64,000 nt of DNA from Hyphomonas oceanitis SCH89 (GTDB lineage Bacteria; Pseudomonadota; Alphaproteobacteria; Caulobacterales; Hyphomonadaceae). The notes beneath the pieces were generated by a model. The model did no database searches. It saw only the letters and a program-made list of their open reading frames with translations, and was not told the DNA's origin. Location of the stretch: assembly GCF_000685295.1 (NCBI RefSeq), contig NZ_ARYL01000001.1:1-64000 (forward strand). The letters run 5' to 3'. Of the stretch, positions 17,519-26,705 are shown in pieces (within the stretch, counting starts at the first letter, position 1; each line of letters opens with the position of its first letter). Made by a program: the position numbers and the translations under genes.

Positions 17519-19941
17519 ATCTTCGTGAATATCGCGCCCGTCCGGCTGCGCTTGCCGATCATCTCAAATGGGCCTGCCTGATCGCTCCGGGCATCATCCT
17601 CAACAAGGATGGCAGCCTGCAGCGGACGTGTTTCTATCGCGGCCCCGACCTTGAAAGCTCGACGCCGGAAGAACTGGTCGCGGTCACAGCCCGCATGAAC
17701 AATCTCCTGAGCCGGTTCGGCTCGGGCTGGGCCCTGCATGTTGAAGCCGACCGTAGGCCGTCCGTCACCTATCCGGAAAGTGTCTGGTGCGATGGTGCGG
17801 CGTGGCTGGTCGACGAAGAACGCCGCGCGGCCTTCGAGGAAGCGGGCCGCCACTTCGAGACGGACTGCTACCTCACGCTGACCTGGATGCCGCCAGCGGA
17901 CCGGACAGCCCGGATCGAGCAACTGTTCATCGACGATCCGGCAGATGCCCCAGCGGCGTTCTGGAGCGAGCATCTCGCCCATTTCGACACTGAAACCTCC
18001 CGGGCGCGCGACATGATGGCGGACCTGATGCCGGAGGCGCGGTTCCTGGATGATGATGAGACGCTGACCTACCTGCATGCCTGTATCTCGGTGGCGCGGC
18101 AGACGGTGAAGGCACCCTCGCTGCCGATGTGCCTTGATGCGCTCATGGTCGATACGCCGCTGACGGGCGGGCTGTCACCCCGTCTTGGCGAGGAGACGCT
18201 GAAAGTCCTCACCGTGAACGGGTTCCCGGCAACGGGCGAGCCGGGACTTCTGTCGGACCTAAATCAGCTCGGCTTCGCCTATCGCTGGGTGACGCGGTTC
18301 TTGGCCCTAGACAAGCCGGAGGCCGAGAAGACGCTCAACGCCTATGTCCGCAACTGGTTTGCGAAGCGCCGGTCGCTTACCTCCTATTTGCGCGAAATCC
18401 TCACGAATGAGCCCGCCACGCTCGTCAACACGGACGCCGACAACCAGGCCGCCGATGCCGATGAGGCCCTGCAGGCGCTTGGAGCAGGCCATGTCGCCTT
18501 CGGATACTGCACGACGGCGATTGTTGTCCGGCACGCGGATGCCGCGATTGCCGAAGACCAGATCCGCGCCGTTGAGCGAGTGATCAGGGGACGCGGGTTC
18601 ACCTGTGTCTCCGAAACCGTCAATGCCGTCGAAGCCTGGCTAGGGACACTGCCGGGCGAAGCCTATGCGAATGTCCGCCAGCCGCTGCTGAACACAATCA
18701 ATCTTGCCCATATGGCGCCTCTGTCATCGCTTTGGGCCGGGCCGGAGCGAAATGCGCATCTGGATGGCCCACCCCTCCTGATGGCGCGCTCGGCCAGTTC
18801 AACGCCGTTCCGGCTCGTCACCCATCAGGGCGATGTCGGCCACATGATGGTGGTCGGGCCGACTGGGGCCGGCAAGTCGGTGTTGCTATCGCTCCTCGCC
18901 TTGCAGTTCCGGCGCTATGGTGACGCGCAAGTTTTCATCTTCGACAAGGGCGGGTCGGCGCGGTGCGCGACGCTCGCGCTCGGTGGGACGTGGTATGAAC
19001 TGGGTCTCGACGGCGACCTTGCGTTCCAGCCCTTGCGGGCACTGGATAGTGAAGCCGGGCTGGCCGAAGCGCAGACCTGGGTGCTCGGCCTGATCGCTCA
19101 GGAGAGTGTCACTGTGACGCCTGAGGTCAAACAGGCCGTCTGGACGGCCCTTCAGAGCCTTGGCGCGGCGCCTGTCGCGCAACGCACCCTGACGGGCCTG
19201 GTGGCACTGGTGCAGTCATCAGAGCTCCGTCAAGCGCTGGAACCCTATACGCTGGCCGGCCCCTATGGCGCGCTGCTCGATGCCGATGAGGACAGTCTGG
19301 CATCCGGCGACATGCTTTGCTTCGAGATGGACGCGCTGATGCAGGACAAACGGCTCGCCGCGCCAGTCCTTACCCATCTGTTCACGAAGCTCGAAGCGCG
19401 GTTCGACGGCAAGCCGACCCTTCTCATCCTCGACGAGGCCTGGCTCTTCCTCGATCATCCGATGTTTGCGGGCCGCCTGCGCGACTGGCTGAAGACTCTG
19501 CGCAAGAAAAATGTTTCGGTCGTGTTCGCGACGCAGAGCTTGTCGGATATTTCGGTAAGTTCGATTGCGCCGAGCCTGATCGAGAGCGCACCGACCCGCA
19601 TCTTCCTGGCCAATGCGCGTGCCGAGGAACCGTCGCAACACGCGACGTACTCGTCCTTTGGACTCAATGCACGCCAGGTGGAACTGATCGCGCGGGCCAC
19701 ACCGAAGCGGGATTATTACGTCCAAGGTCCGGACGGGAACCGCCTGTTCGATCTCGATCTCGGTCCTGTGGCGCTCGCCTTCTGCGCCGCAGGCTCGAAA
19801 GCCGATCAGAAACTGATCTCCGAGATTCTTACTGCTTCAGGCCCGGACGGGTTCGCGCCAGCCTGGCTTGCCGCGCGCGGGCTCCATTGGGCCGCAAACC
19901 TGATCGGGACAGAAGGAGACGTGCCATGCGCCGCAGAATGA
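17512..19941 (+). CDS. trbE: TrbE/VirB4 ATPase
   Basis: The largest ATPase of the conjugation machine (809 residues), needed for pilus biogenesis. The C-terminal half carries Walker A GPTGAGKS around residue 449, Walker B LLILDEAWLFLD, and the block VVFATQSLSDIS. The N-terminal half matches the CagE/TrbE/VirB4 layout. Its stop overlaps trbJ by 16 bases. Confidence 0.95.
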   Translation: MLNLREYRARPAALADHLKWACLIAPGIILNKDGSLQRTCFYRGPDLESSTPEELVAVTARMNNLLSRFGSGWALHVEADRRPSVTYPESVWCDGAAWLVDEERRAAFEEAGRHFETDCYLTLTWMPPADRTARIEQLFIDDPADAPAAFWSEHLAHFDTETSRARDMMADLMPEARFLDDDETLTYLHACISVARQTVKAPSLPMCLDALMVDTPLTGGLSPRLGEETLKVLTVNGFPATGEPGLLSDLNQLGFAYRWVTRFLALDKPEAEKTLNAYVRNWFAKRRSLTSYLREILTNEPATLVNTDADNQAADADEALQALGAGHVAFGYCTTAIVVRHADAAIAEDQIRAVERVIRGRGFTCVSETVNAVEAWLGTLPGEAYANVRQPLLNTINLAHMAPLSSLWAGPERNAHLDGPPLLMARSASSTPFRLVTHQGDVGHMMVVGPTGAGKSVLLSLLALQFRRYGDAQVFIFDKGGSARCATLALGGTWYELGLDGDLAFQPLRALDSEAGLAEAQTWVLGLIAQESVTVTPEVKQAVWTALQSLGAAPVAQRTLTGLVALVQSSELRQALEPYTLAGPYGALLDADEDSLASGDMLCFEMDALMQDKRLAAPVLTHLFTKLEARFDGKPTLLILDEAWLFLDHPMFAGRLRDWLKTLRKKNVSVVFATQSLSDISVSSIAPSLIESAPTRIFLANARAEEPSQHATYSSFGLNARQVELIARATPKRDYYVQGPDGNRLFDLDLGPVALAFCAAGSKADQKLISEILTASGPDGFAPAWLAARGLHWAANLIGTEGDVPCAAE

Positions 19942-20651
19942 TCGCCATTCTTCTTGGGTCAGTGTCCTCGCTTAGCTTGATTGCGCCGCCAGCGAACGCC
20001 CTTCTGGGCGTCGGTGATGTCGTGATCGATCCAACGAACCTGGTGCAGAACATCCTGACCGCCACCAACACGCTCGAGCAGATCAATAATCAGATCCAGC
20101 AGCTCCAGCATGAGGCTCAGATGCTGGTGAACCAGGCCGAGGACCTGAAACGCCTCGACTATGCCTCAATCGAACACCTGAAACGCGTGCTCGAACGCAT
20201 CGACACGCTGATGCGCGAAGCCGGCGAGGTGACTTACGAAGTCGAAGAGTCTGAGCGCCAGTATGAAGAGGCCTTCCCGGATTCCTATGAGGACCTCTCC
20301 AATGAGGAAATGGTGGTTGAGGCCGCAGACCAGTGGCGGATCAGCCGGGATGCATTCCGAGCCTCCATTCAGGTCCAGTCGGGGATCGTGACCTCAATAG
20401 CGGAATCCCGGGAGACCCTGACCGACCTCGTCACTGAGAGCCAGGCCGCAACCGGCAATCTCTCCGTCGCCCAGGCCGGTAACCAGCTGGTCGCTCTCTC
20501 GGTAGAGCAACAGATGCAGATACAGCAATTGATGGCGGCGCAGTACCGGATGGTCGCGCTCGAAGAATCCCGCCGGGCCGCCATCGAGGCGCAGGCCCGT
20601 ATCCGGCACGCGCGCTTCCGCGGCGACGGCGTCGCCTATCGGAGGGACTAG
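19926..20651 (+). CDS. trbJ: TrbJ/VirB5-like periplasmic protein
   Basis: A 241-residue secreted protein with a signal peptide (MRRRMIAILLGSVSSLSLIA then NA) and a long coiled-coil, Q/E-rich body, typical of TrbJ, which acts at the pilus tip or in entry exclusion. The start at 19926 is chosen because the signal peptide begins there; a much longer open frame upstream is only a shadow of trbE. Confidence 0.9.
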   Translation: MRRRMIAILLGSVSSLSLIAPPANALLGVGDVVIDPTNLVQNILTATNTLEQINNQIQQLQHEAQMLVNQAEDLKRLDYASIEHLKRVLERIDTLMREAGEVTYEVEESERQYEEAFPDSYEDLSNEEMVVEAADQWRISRDAFRASIQVQSGIVTSIAESRETLTDLVTESQAATGNLSVAQAGNQLVALSVEQQMQIQQLMAAQYRMVALEESRRAAIEAQARIRHARFRGDGVAYRRD

Positions 20652-20654
20652 GGA

Positions 20655-21980
20655 ATGGAAGATCTCAGCGTCATCGACCAGTTCGTCGCAACCTTCTCCG
20701 CCTATATCGAAAGCGGGTTTGGCCTGCTGCAGGCGGACGTCGCCTTCCTGACAAGTGCACTGATCGGCATCGACATTACGCTCGCCGGCCTCTTCTGGGC
20801 CATGGGACCGAATACGGACATTGTCGGGCGGTTCCTCAAGAAGGTGCTCTATGTCGGCGCCTTTGCGCTGATCCTCGGCAATTTTCCGCTTCTGTCCGAC
20901 ATTGTGTTCACGAGTTTCGCGCAGCTGGGCCTCAACGCCACTGCCGGCACGATCACCGCTGACGACATCATGAAACCCGGCTTTGTTGCCGCGACGGGGT
21001 TCGATGCAGCCCTGCCCCTGCTCGACGAGATCGAGAAACTCACCGGCCCGATCGCCTTTTTTCAGAACATCGTGATCATTGCCGTCCTGTTCCTCGCCTG
21101 GATCGTGACCCTGCTCGCCTTCTTCTTCCTCGCCATCCAGCTTTTCGTCACCATCATCGAGTTCAAGCTGACGACCCTGGCCGGATTCGTGCTGATCCCC
21201 TTCGCCCTCTGGAACAAGACGTCATTCCTTGCCGAAAAAGTGCTCGGCAATATCATCGCGTCGGGCATCAAGCTCATGGTGCTCGCCATCATTGTCGGCA
21301 TCGGCTCGACCATCTTTTCCTCCATCACATCGGCTTTCCAGCCGGACGAGGTGACGCTCGAACAGGCCGCCTCCGTCATACTCGGATCTCTTTCCCTGCT
21401 TGCGCTCGGCCTGTTCGGGCCGGGCATCGCCACGGGGCTTGTCTCAGGAGCCCCGCAGCTCGGCGCCGGGGCCGCCATTGGCACGGCAGCTGGCGTTGCC
21501 GCCGGAACGGTGGCAGGCGGCAGCGTCGCAAAGGCTGGTATCGGGGCGGCGGCGGGCGGCACGGGCAGCGCCGTCGGCGCAGCGGCGTCCATGGCCGGCG
21601 GTGCCCGGACGGCCTACCAGATGAACGCCGCCGCTTCCGGCAAGTCCGGCACTGGTGCCACAATGGCGGGCATGAGCGGTGTCGCGGGCGCAGGTGTTCG
21701 CGCTGCCGCGTCAGGCGCCGCAGGCTTTGCCCGGCGCGCTTTTGGCAATCCGCATGACCGTCACAAGTCCGGGGCCCGCGCCGCCTTTGCGGCAACAGGC
21801 GGTACGGGCGCGCCCAATGCGGCGCCGGCGAGCGGGCATAATCCATCGCCCGACTGGGCCCGGCGTATCCGGCGCGACCAGTCCACGCGCGATGCCGGCA
21901 TGATGGCCGCCTCTGCCGTGCGCGACGGCGACCGGCCCGGCGGCGGGACATCGATACAACTCAGACATGACGAGGACTGA
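20655..21980 (+). CDS. trbL: TrbL/VirB6 polytopic membrane protein
   Basis: Inner-membrane channel component of 441 residues with about six hydrophobic segments in the first 280 residues, followed by a Gly/Ala-rich low-complexity stretch (about 255-390) and a basic, polar tail. This hydrophobic core plus Ala/Gly tail is the hallmark of TrbL. Confidence 0.93.
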   Translation: MEDLSVIDQFVATFSAYIESGFGLLQADVAFLTSALIGIDITLAGLFWAMGPNTDIVGRFLKKVLYVGAFALILGNFPLLSDIVFTSFAQLGLNATAGTITADDIMKPGFVAATGFDAALPLLDEIEKLTGPIAFFQNIVIIAVLFLAWIVTLLAFFFLAIQLFVTIIEFKLTTLAGFVLIPFALWNKTSFLAEKVLGNIIASGIKLMVLAIIVGIGSTIFSSITSAFQPDEVTLEQAASVILGSLSLLALGLFGPGIATGLVSGAPQLGAGAAIGTAAGVAAGTVAGGSVAKAGIGAAAGGTGSAVGAAASMAGGARTAYQMNAAASGKSGTGATMAGMSGVAGAGVRAAASGAAGFARRAFGNPHDRHKSGARAAFAATGGTGAPNAAPASGHNPSPDWARRIRRDQSTRDAGMMAASAVRDGDRPGGGTSIQLRHDED

Positions 21981-21981
21981 C

Positions 21982-22668
21982 ATGAAGCTCTGGAAGCGAA
22001 ATTCCACCCGCTATGGCGAGACACCGGAACCCGTAACGCCCTACCAGCGCGCCGCGCAGGCCTGGGACGATCGGATCGGCTCAGCCCGTGTCCAGGCGGC
22101 TAATTGGCGGCTCGCGGCACTGGCAAGCCTTGGCCTCTCGTTCGTGCTCGCGGGCGGTCTTGTCTGGCGCTCGACCCAATCCATCGTCACGCCCTATGTC
22201 GTCGAACTGACGGGCGAAGGCGCCGTGCGCGCCGTCGGGCCTGCCGACGGACGCTACGAGCCGACAGATGCGCAGATTGCGTTCCATCTTGCCGAGTTTG
22301 TGAAGAATACACGCTCCATCTCGATCGATCCGATTGTCGTCCGCCAGAACTGGCTGAAAGCCTACGCCTACGCAACCGACCGGGCGGCTGCCACCCTCAA
22401 TGATTACGCCCGCGACAATGATCCGTTTGCAGATATCGGGCGGAGGTCCGTGTCGGTCGATGTGACGAGCGTCGTGCGCGCATCCGATGACAGTTTTACG
22501 GTCCGCTGGCGCGAGACCGCCTACCGGAACGGCACCGAGACCGGCCAGTCAAACCATACCGGCGTGTTCTCGATCGTGATCGATCCGCCCCGCACCGAAG
22601 AGGCCCTGCGTGCCAATCCCCTCGGCCTCTATGTCCACGGCCTCAACTGGTCGAAAGACCACCAATAG
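21982..22668 (+). CDS. trbF: TrbF/VirB8-like protein
   Basis: A bitopic inner-membrane assembly protein of 228 residues: a cytoplasmic N-terminus, one membrane segment (about 38-60) and a periplasmic NTF2-like domain. The start MKLWKRNS at 21982 follows the trbL stop by one base; an upstream in-frame ATG at 21967 would overlap trbL. Confidence 0.9.
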   Translation: MKLWKRNSTRYGETPEPVTPYQRAAQAWDDRIGSARVQAANWRLAALASLGLSFVLAGGLVWRSTQSIVTPYVVELTGEGAVRAVGPADGRYEPTDAQIAFHLAEFVKNTRSISIDPIVVRQNWLKAYAYATDRAAATLNDYARDNDPFADIGRRSVSVDVTSVVRASDDSFTVRWRETAYRNGTETGQSNHTGVFSIVIDPPRTEEALRANPLGLYVHGLNWSKDHQ

Positions 22669-22681
22669 GAGCTATATCCCC

Positions 22682-23701
22682 ATGAAACGCCTTGCCCTGA
22701 TCCTCTTCGCCTCGACTGCGCTAGCAGCTTGCGAATCCTTCCCCACCGCCATCGGTCCCGACATCACGCTCGATGAACCGGACTATGTCGAAGATCTCTA
22801 TCTCACCCCTGACGCGGAAGAGACTGATATCGCCGGCGCGGACCTTTCTCCGACGCCTGTTGTCTACCGCACCTACACGCCGGCAAGTGTCACAGGCGCG
22901 ATGCCCGGCCAGCTGAAGCCGATGCCGACGGAGGCAGATGCGCCATCGCTGAAACCCTACCAGGCCATCGAGACAGCAAACGGCAAGGCTGCGGTCGAGC
23001 CCTCGCTCGACAACTACATGAACGCGATCCAGGTCTATCCCTACACAATAGGCGCGCTCTACCAGGTCTATTGCGCCCCCGAACAGGTGACCGACATTGT
23101 CCTCCAGCCGGGCGAACAACTTGTGTCAGTCTCGGCTGGCGACACAGTCCGCTGGGTGCTCGGGGACACGGTCTCGGGCACCGGAGCGCAAGCGCAAGCG
23201 CATATCCTGATCAAGCCGACACAGGCTGATCTCAAGACCAACCTCATCATCACGACGAGCCTTCGCGCCTATCACCTTGAACTGCGCGCGTTCGAAGAGA
23301 CGTATATGGCGGCCGTCTCCTGGCGCTATGCTGACCAGCAGCTGGTGACGCGGGTGGCATCGAGCCGTGCGCCGGCAGCGCCCTTATCCAATGGGTTGCA
23401 GCTCGAGCGGCTGAAGTTCCGGTACGACATGCATGGTGACGTTCCGCACTGGCGGCCGGATCGCGTGTTCGACGATGGCCGCAAGGTCTATATTCAGTTT
23501 CCGGCCCGGCTTGACCAGGGCGAGGCGCCGGCCCTGTTCGTCATCGGTCGGGACGGCAAGTCCCAACTCGTGAACTATCGCATGTCCGGAGACTATTATG
23601 TCGTCGACCGTCTGTTCGCGCGCGCCGAACTGCGTCTGGGCGAAAACCGCCAGGAGGTTGTGACGATCGCCCGCAACGATCTCGGGGATGCCAAGCCGTG
23701 A
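22682..23701 (+). CDS. trbG: TrbG/VirB9-like protein
   Basis: Outer-membrane core component of 339 residues with a lipoprotein-type signal peptide (LASTALAAC-like, lipobox LAAC at about 12-15... C19). The C-terminal beta-rich VirB9 domain contains YRMSGDYYVVDRLF, a strong family motif. The start at 22682 has GGAG 8 bases upstream. The stop overlaps the GTG start of trbI. Confidence 0.92.
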   Translation: MKRLALILFASTALAACESFPTAIGPDITLDEPDYVEDLYLTPDAEETDIAGADLSPTPVVYRTYTPASVTGAMPGQLKPMPTEADAPSLKPYQAIETANGKAAVEPSLDNYMNAIQVYPYTIGALYQVYCAPEQVTDIVLQPGEQLVSVSAGDTVRWVLGDTVSGTGAQAQAHILIKPTQADLKTNLIITTSLRAYHLELRAFEETYMAAVSWRYADQQLVTRVASSRAPAAPLSNGLQLERLKFRYDMHGDVPHWRPDRVFDDGRKVYIQFPARLDQGEAPALFVIGRDGKSQLVNYRMSGDYYVVDRLFARAELRLGENRQEVVTIARNDLGDAKP

Positions 23702-24957
23702 CCGCGTCTGCTGCCACACCACCGCCGCCTTTGGAAATCCACGGCGCGCCGAGGCCTGTCAAACGGTTCTCCAAACGGGCCCTCATAGTCCTGCTTGGCA
23801 CAGGGAGCGCCATCGTGCTTGGCTCGCTGGTATTCGCGCTGCAGGGTCCAAAGGAGAGTCCTGCCAGCGCGTCGCGAGAATTGTACAATACCGGACATAA
23901 TCCACCTGCGGAGGGTTTCGCGGCACTGCCGGCCTCTTATGGCGATCTCAAGCCTGAGGATGATATTCTCGGACCGCCATTGCCCGGGGACCTCGGCGCC
24001 CCGATCCTGAAGGCCCAGCGCGAAGGACGGATGAGACTACCAGAAAAGGACGCCCCGGAGGTTGATCCCATGCGCGAGCAGATGGCAGTGCTGGAGGCCG
24101 AATTGCGTGCGCGGGAAGCGGCACTTTCCGATGCAGCGCGCGGGAGCGGGGTGTTTTTCCAGGTTGGGTCGGGTCCGAGGGAAAAAGTCATTGAAGAGCA
24201 TAGTGCGGCTGCAACGCCGTCAACGATCAGCTTTCCGGGCCTCTCGGCGTTTGCGCCATCTGATGGCAGCGCGTTTGGGTCGTCTCTCAGCGATGATCCG
24301 AACCGGCAGGTTCGAAAGCTGGATTTTCTGGGGACCGAGACCGACCCGTCGATCTACAATCCGCACCGGCTGGAAACGCCGGTCTCGCCCTGGCAGCTGA
24401 TGGCCGGCACGATCATTCCGGCAACCCTGTTGACGGGTGTGAACTCCGATCTTCCCGGCCAGGTCATCGCGCAGGTGACGAGCCCGGTCTATGATACGGT
24501 TACCGGTGAGAGTGTGCTGGTGCCTCAGGGCGCGCGCCTCATCGGGCGCTATGACAGCGTGATCGCATTCGGCCAGTCACGGGCGCTCCTTGTCTGGAGC
24601 CGGATCGTGATGCCGGACGGGTCCTCGATCCGGATCGACAATCTCGCCGGGGTCGATGCGCGCGGCTACGCCGGCCTTGAGGACAAGGTCGATTATCATT
24701 CCTGGAAACTCCTGCAGGGCGTCGCACTCTCGACCCTGCTCGGCGTCGGCGCCGAACTTGGCACCGATGATGAAGGCGACATCGCCCGGGCGCTCCGCCG
24801 CTCGGCGCAGACTGGCGCCAATGAGGCCGGCCAGGAAATCGTGCGGCGCAATCTCGATGTCCAGCCTTCGATCACGATCCGGCCTGGCTGGCGGTTCGGA
24901 ATACTTGTGAGCAAGGACATCGTATTGAAGCCCTATGAAGGAGGCATACAGCCATGA
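23698..24957 (+). CDS. trbI: TrbI/VirB10-like protein
   Basis: This 419-residue protein spans from the inner to the outer membrane core. It has a short cytoplasmic N-terminus, one membrane helix (about 28-48), a proline- and acid-rich periplasmic linker and a C-terminal VirB10 beta-barrel domain with GTIIPATLLTGVNSDLPG and VPQGARLIGRYDS. It starts with GTG at 23698, overlapping the trbG stop. Confidence 0.94.
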   Translation: MTASAATPPPPLEIHGAPRPVKRFSKRALIVLLGTGSAIVLGSLVFALQGPKESPASASRELYNTGHNPPAEGFAALPASYGDLKPEDDILGPPLPGDLGAPILKAQREGRMRLPEKDAPEVDPMREQMAVLEAELRAREAALSDAARGSGVFFQVGSGPREKVIEEHSAAATPSTISFPGLSAFAPSDGSAFGSSLSDDPNRQVRKLDFLGTETDPSIYNPHRLETPVSPWQLMAGTIIPATLLTGVNSDLPGQVIAQVTSPVYDTVTGESVLVPQGARLIGRYDSVIAFGQSRALLVWSRIVMPDGSSIRIDNLAGVDARGYAGLEDKVDYHSWKLLQGVALSTLLGVGAELGTDDEGDIARALRRSAQTGANEAGQEIVRRNLDVQPSITIRPGWRFGILVSKDIVLKPYEGGIQP

Positions 24958-25184
24958 GTGAAGTCAGTTTGAAGATCGGGCCGCTGCCGGACCGGACGCC
25001 GCAGAAATTGTCAATAAGTCTCGAGCCATCTCTGGCTGGGGACCTCGAAGCGTATTCTCGGATCCATGCTGCAACCTACGGAGCTGAGGCATCGGTGGCT
25101 ACGCTCGTTCCTCTGATGCTTGAAGCTTTCCTTTCGAGCGATCCTGGCTTTCGTAAGGCCATGAAAACTCAAACCACCCGGTGA
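24954..25184 (+). CDS. DUF2274 protein
   Basis: A 76-residue protein that overlaps trbI by 4 bases. The pattern KIGPLPDRTPQKLSISLEP matches DUF2274, the small gene that conventionally closes the trb operon in this ICE family. Function unknown. Confidence 0.88.
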   Translation: MSEVSLKIGPLPDRTPQKLSISLEPSLAGDLEAYSRIHAATYGAEASVATLVPLMLEAFLSSDPGFRKAMKTQTTR

Positions 25185-25193
25185 TGTCGAGCG

Positions 25194-25391
25194 ATGGCCC
25201 GAACGCAGATACCTCCGCATCTAAAAACCTGTGAAATCAAGCGCCGTCTCAAAACGCTGATCGCTGCAGCGAAAGATACAGGATTTGATGTTTGCGGTGT
25301 CAGGCTGATGCCTGACGGCGAGATTACGCTTCTGGACAAGGCCTCTCTCAGGCTCGAAACTGATTCGGAGGCGAAATGGCTAGGGAGCTGA
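25194..25391 (+). CDS. Small protein upstream of the integrase
   Basis: A 65-residue basic protein, not recognised, whose end overlaps or abuts the integrase start. Homologues of this kind of short gene often precede the integrase in related ICEs, so an accessory role in excision is possible, but nothing in the sequence shows it. Confidence 0.6.
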   Translation: MARTQIPPHLKTCEIKRRLKTLIAAAKDTGFDVCGVRLMPDGEITLLDKASLRLETDSEAKWLGS

Positions 25392-26500
25392 CCATGTCCA
25401 TCAAGGGTCTTCATGTAATTGCGAAGAAGCTCGCGACGGGTCAGACACGATACTATTATTACGCGTTTCGCGGTGGGCCAAAATTCTGGACGAGTGAAGG
25501 ATCCAGGTTGGATGGGCCCGGCAAGCGACTGCCTCCAGAATTCATCCATGCCTATTCAGAGGTGATCGAGGATGAGAGAGCGCCGGTCGCAGATTCGTTC
25601 GCCATGGCGGTCATGCTCTATCGGAAGAAGTCTCCCGGATTCAGAAAGATGAAGCCAAAAGGGCAAACGGCCAGGATCAAGTACCTCGACAAGTGGTTGG
25701 AAATGCCCCTGAAGGCAGGCCAGCAAGCTGCGAACGCACCCCTTTCGGTTTTCGATAGCAGACGCATTATCAAGTTTATCACGTCCCACCGCGATCACGT
25801 TTGGGGTCACTCTCCGAGCGCTGCTGATGAGGCTGTCCTGGCTCTGTCGGCCTTCCTGACCTGGTGCAAAAAGGACGGGCGGCTCGATTGGAACCGAGCA
25901 CATGGCATTGAGCCGCTTTACGAACGACCGACAGAAGCGCGTATTTGGTCTCCAGACGAGCAAGCCACGTTTCTCAAAACCGCGTCGGCGCATTTGGCCT
26001 GGGCGTTCAAACTGGCTCTTCACACCGGACTTCGCCGTGAAGATCTTACCCGCTTGCCACTGTCGGCGATCACGAAGCAGCATCTGATCATTCCTACGGG
26101 CAAGAGCCGTGGCCGCAACACTGCACTTATACCCATCACGCCTCCGCTTCGATCATTGCTTGATGAAATCGATGCGGCGCGCGCCAAACTCGCGACCGCT
26201 CCCCTCACGATTCTTTTCTCCAGCAAGGGCAAGCCTTGGACTGCAGAAGGTTTCGGCACAAGCTTTGATCGCCATCGCAGCCGTATGGGACTTGGCCCGG
26301 AAAACGATGGTCCAACTATCCACGACATGCGCAAGACATGCGCGACGAACATGGTCATCCTTCAGCACCTCTACCCGACTCTGATATCGGATCAGGTTCT
26401 GACCGATTTGTTTGGCTGGACGCCGGGTACACTCGCGAAAATGAAGCGGATTTACGTGTCAGATACAGCTGTTATTGAAGCGATGACGACTTCGCTCTAG
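25376..26500 (+). CDS. int: Tyrosine recombinase (ICE integrase)
   Basis: This enzyme integrates and excises the element. Its 374 residues carry the catalytic set R220 (HTGLRRED), a basic beta-hairpin (TGKSRGRN), H316-x-x-R319 (IHDMRKT), W348 replacing the second histidine (FGWTPG) and the nucleophile Y360 (RIYVSD). An alternative start at 25394 (MSIKGLHV, with AGGGAG 6 bases upstream) is equally likely. It is the last gene of the transfer region, and an array of inverted TTTACA motifs follows immediately. Confidence 0.92.
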   Translation: MARELTMSIKGLHVIAKKLATGQTRYYYYAFRGGPKFWTSEGSRLDGPGKRLPPEFIHAYSEVIEDERAPVADSFAMAVMLYRKKSPGFRKMKPKGQTARIKYLDKWLEMPLKAGQQAANAPLSVFDSRRIIKFITSHRDHVWGHSPSAADEAVLALSAFLTWCKKDGRLDWNRAHGIEPLYERPTEARIWSPDEQATFLKTASAHLAWAFKLALHTGLRREDLTRLPLSAITKQHLIIPTGKSRGRNTALIPITPPLRSLLDEIDAARAKLATAPLTILFSSKGKPWTAEGFGTSFDRHRSRMGLGPENDGPTIHDMRKTCATNMVILQHLYPTLISDQVLTDLFGWTPGTLAKMKRIYVSDTAVIEAMTTSL

Positions 26501-26556
26501 TAGCTAGGTTTCGTAAAGGATGCCGCCTGCTTAGGTCAGGGATCGCTTGGTATTGA

Positions 26557-26627
26557 TTTACACCAATTTGGTGATTTTCTTTACACATCTTCTGGACATG
26601 TAAAGAAAATTGCGTTTCGTTTACATG
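26557..26627. repeat. Cluster of inverted TTTACA repeats after the integrase
   Basis: Within 71 bases there are four TTTACA/TGTAAA copies (26557, 26580, 26599, 26620). Two form perfect 12-bp inverted arms, ATTTTCTTTACA (26574-26585) and TGTAAAGAAAAT (26599-26610), around 13 bases. A second dyad pairs CATGTAAA (26597-26604) with TTTACATG (26620-26627). The position just behind int fits recombinase or excisionase binding sites; the arms could also form a weak hairpin, but no T-run follows. The rest of 26501-26705 holds no gene. Confidence 0.5.
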
Positions 26628-26705
26628 GGATACGTACTGCGCGCCTGATATTGATGATTACCCTTCCGATGACTTTGGCCCGCGCGAGTGCGCGCGTTAC
26701 ATCGG

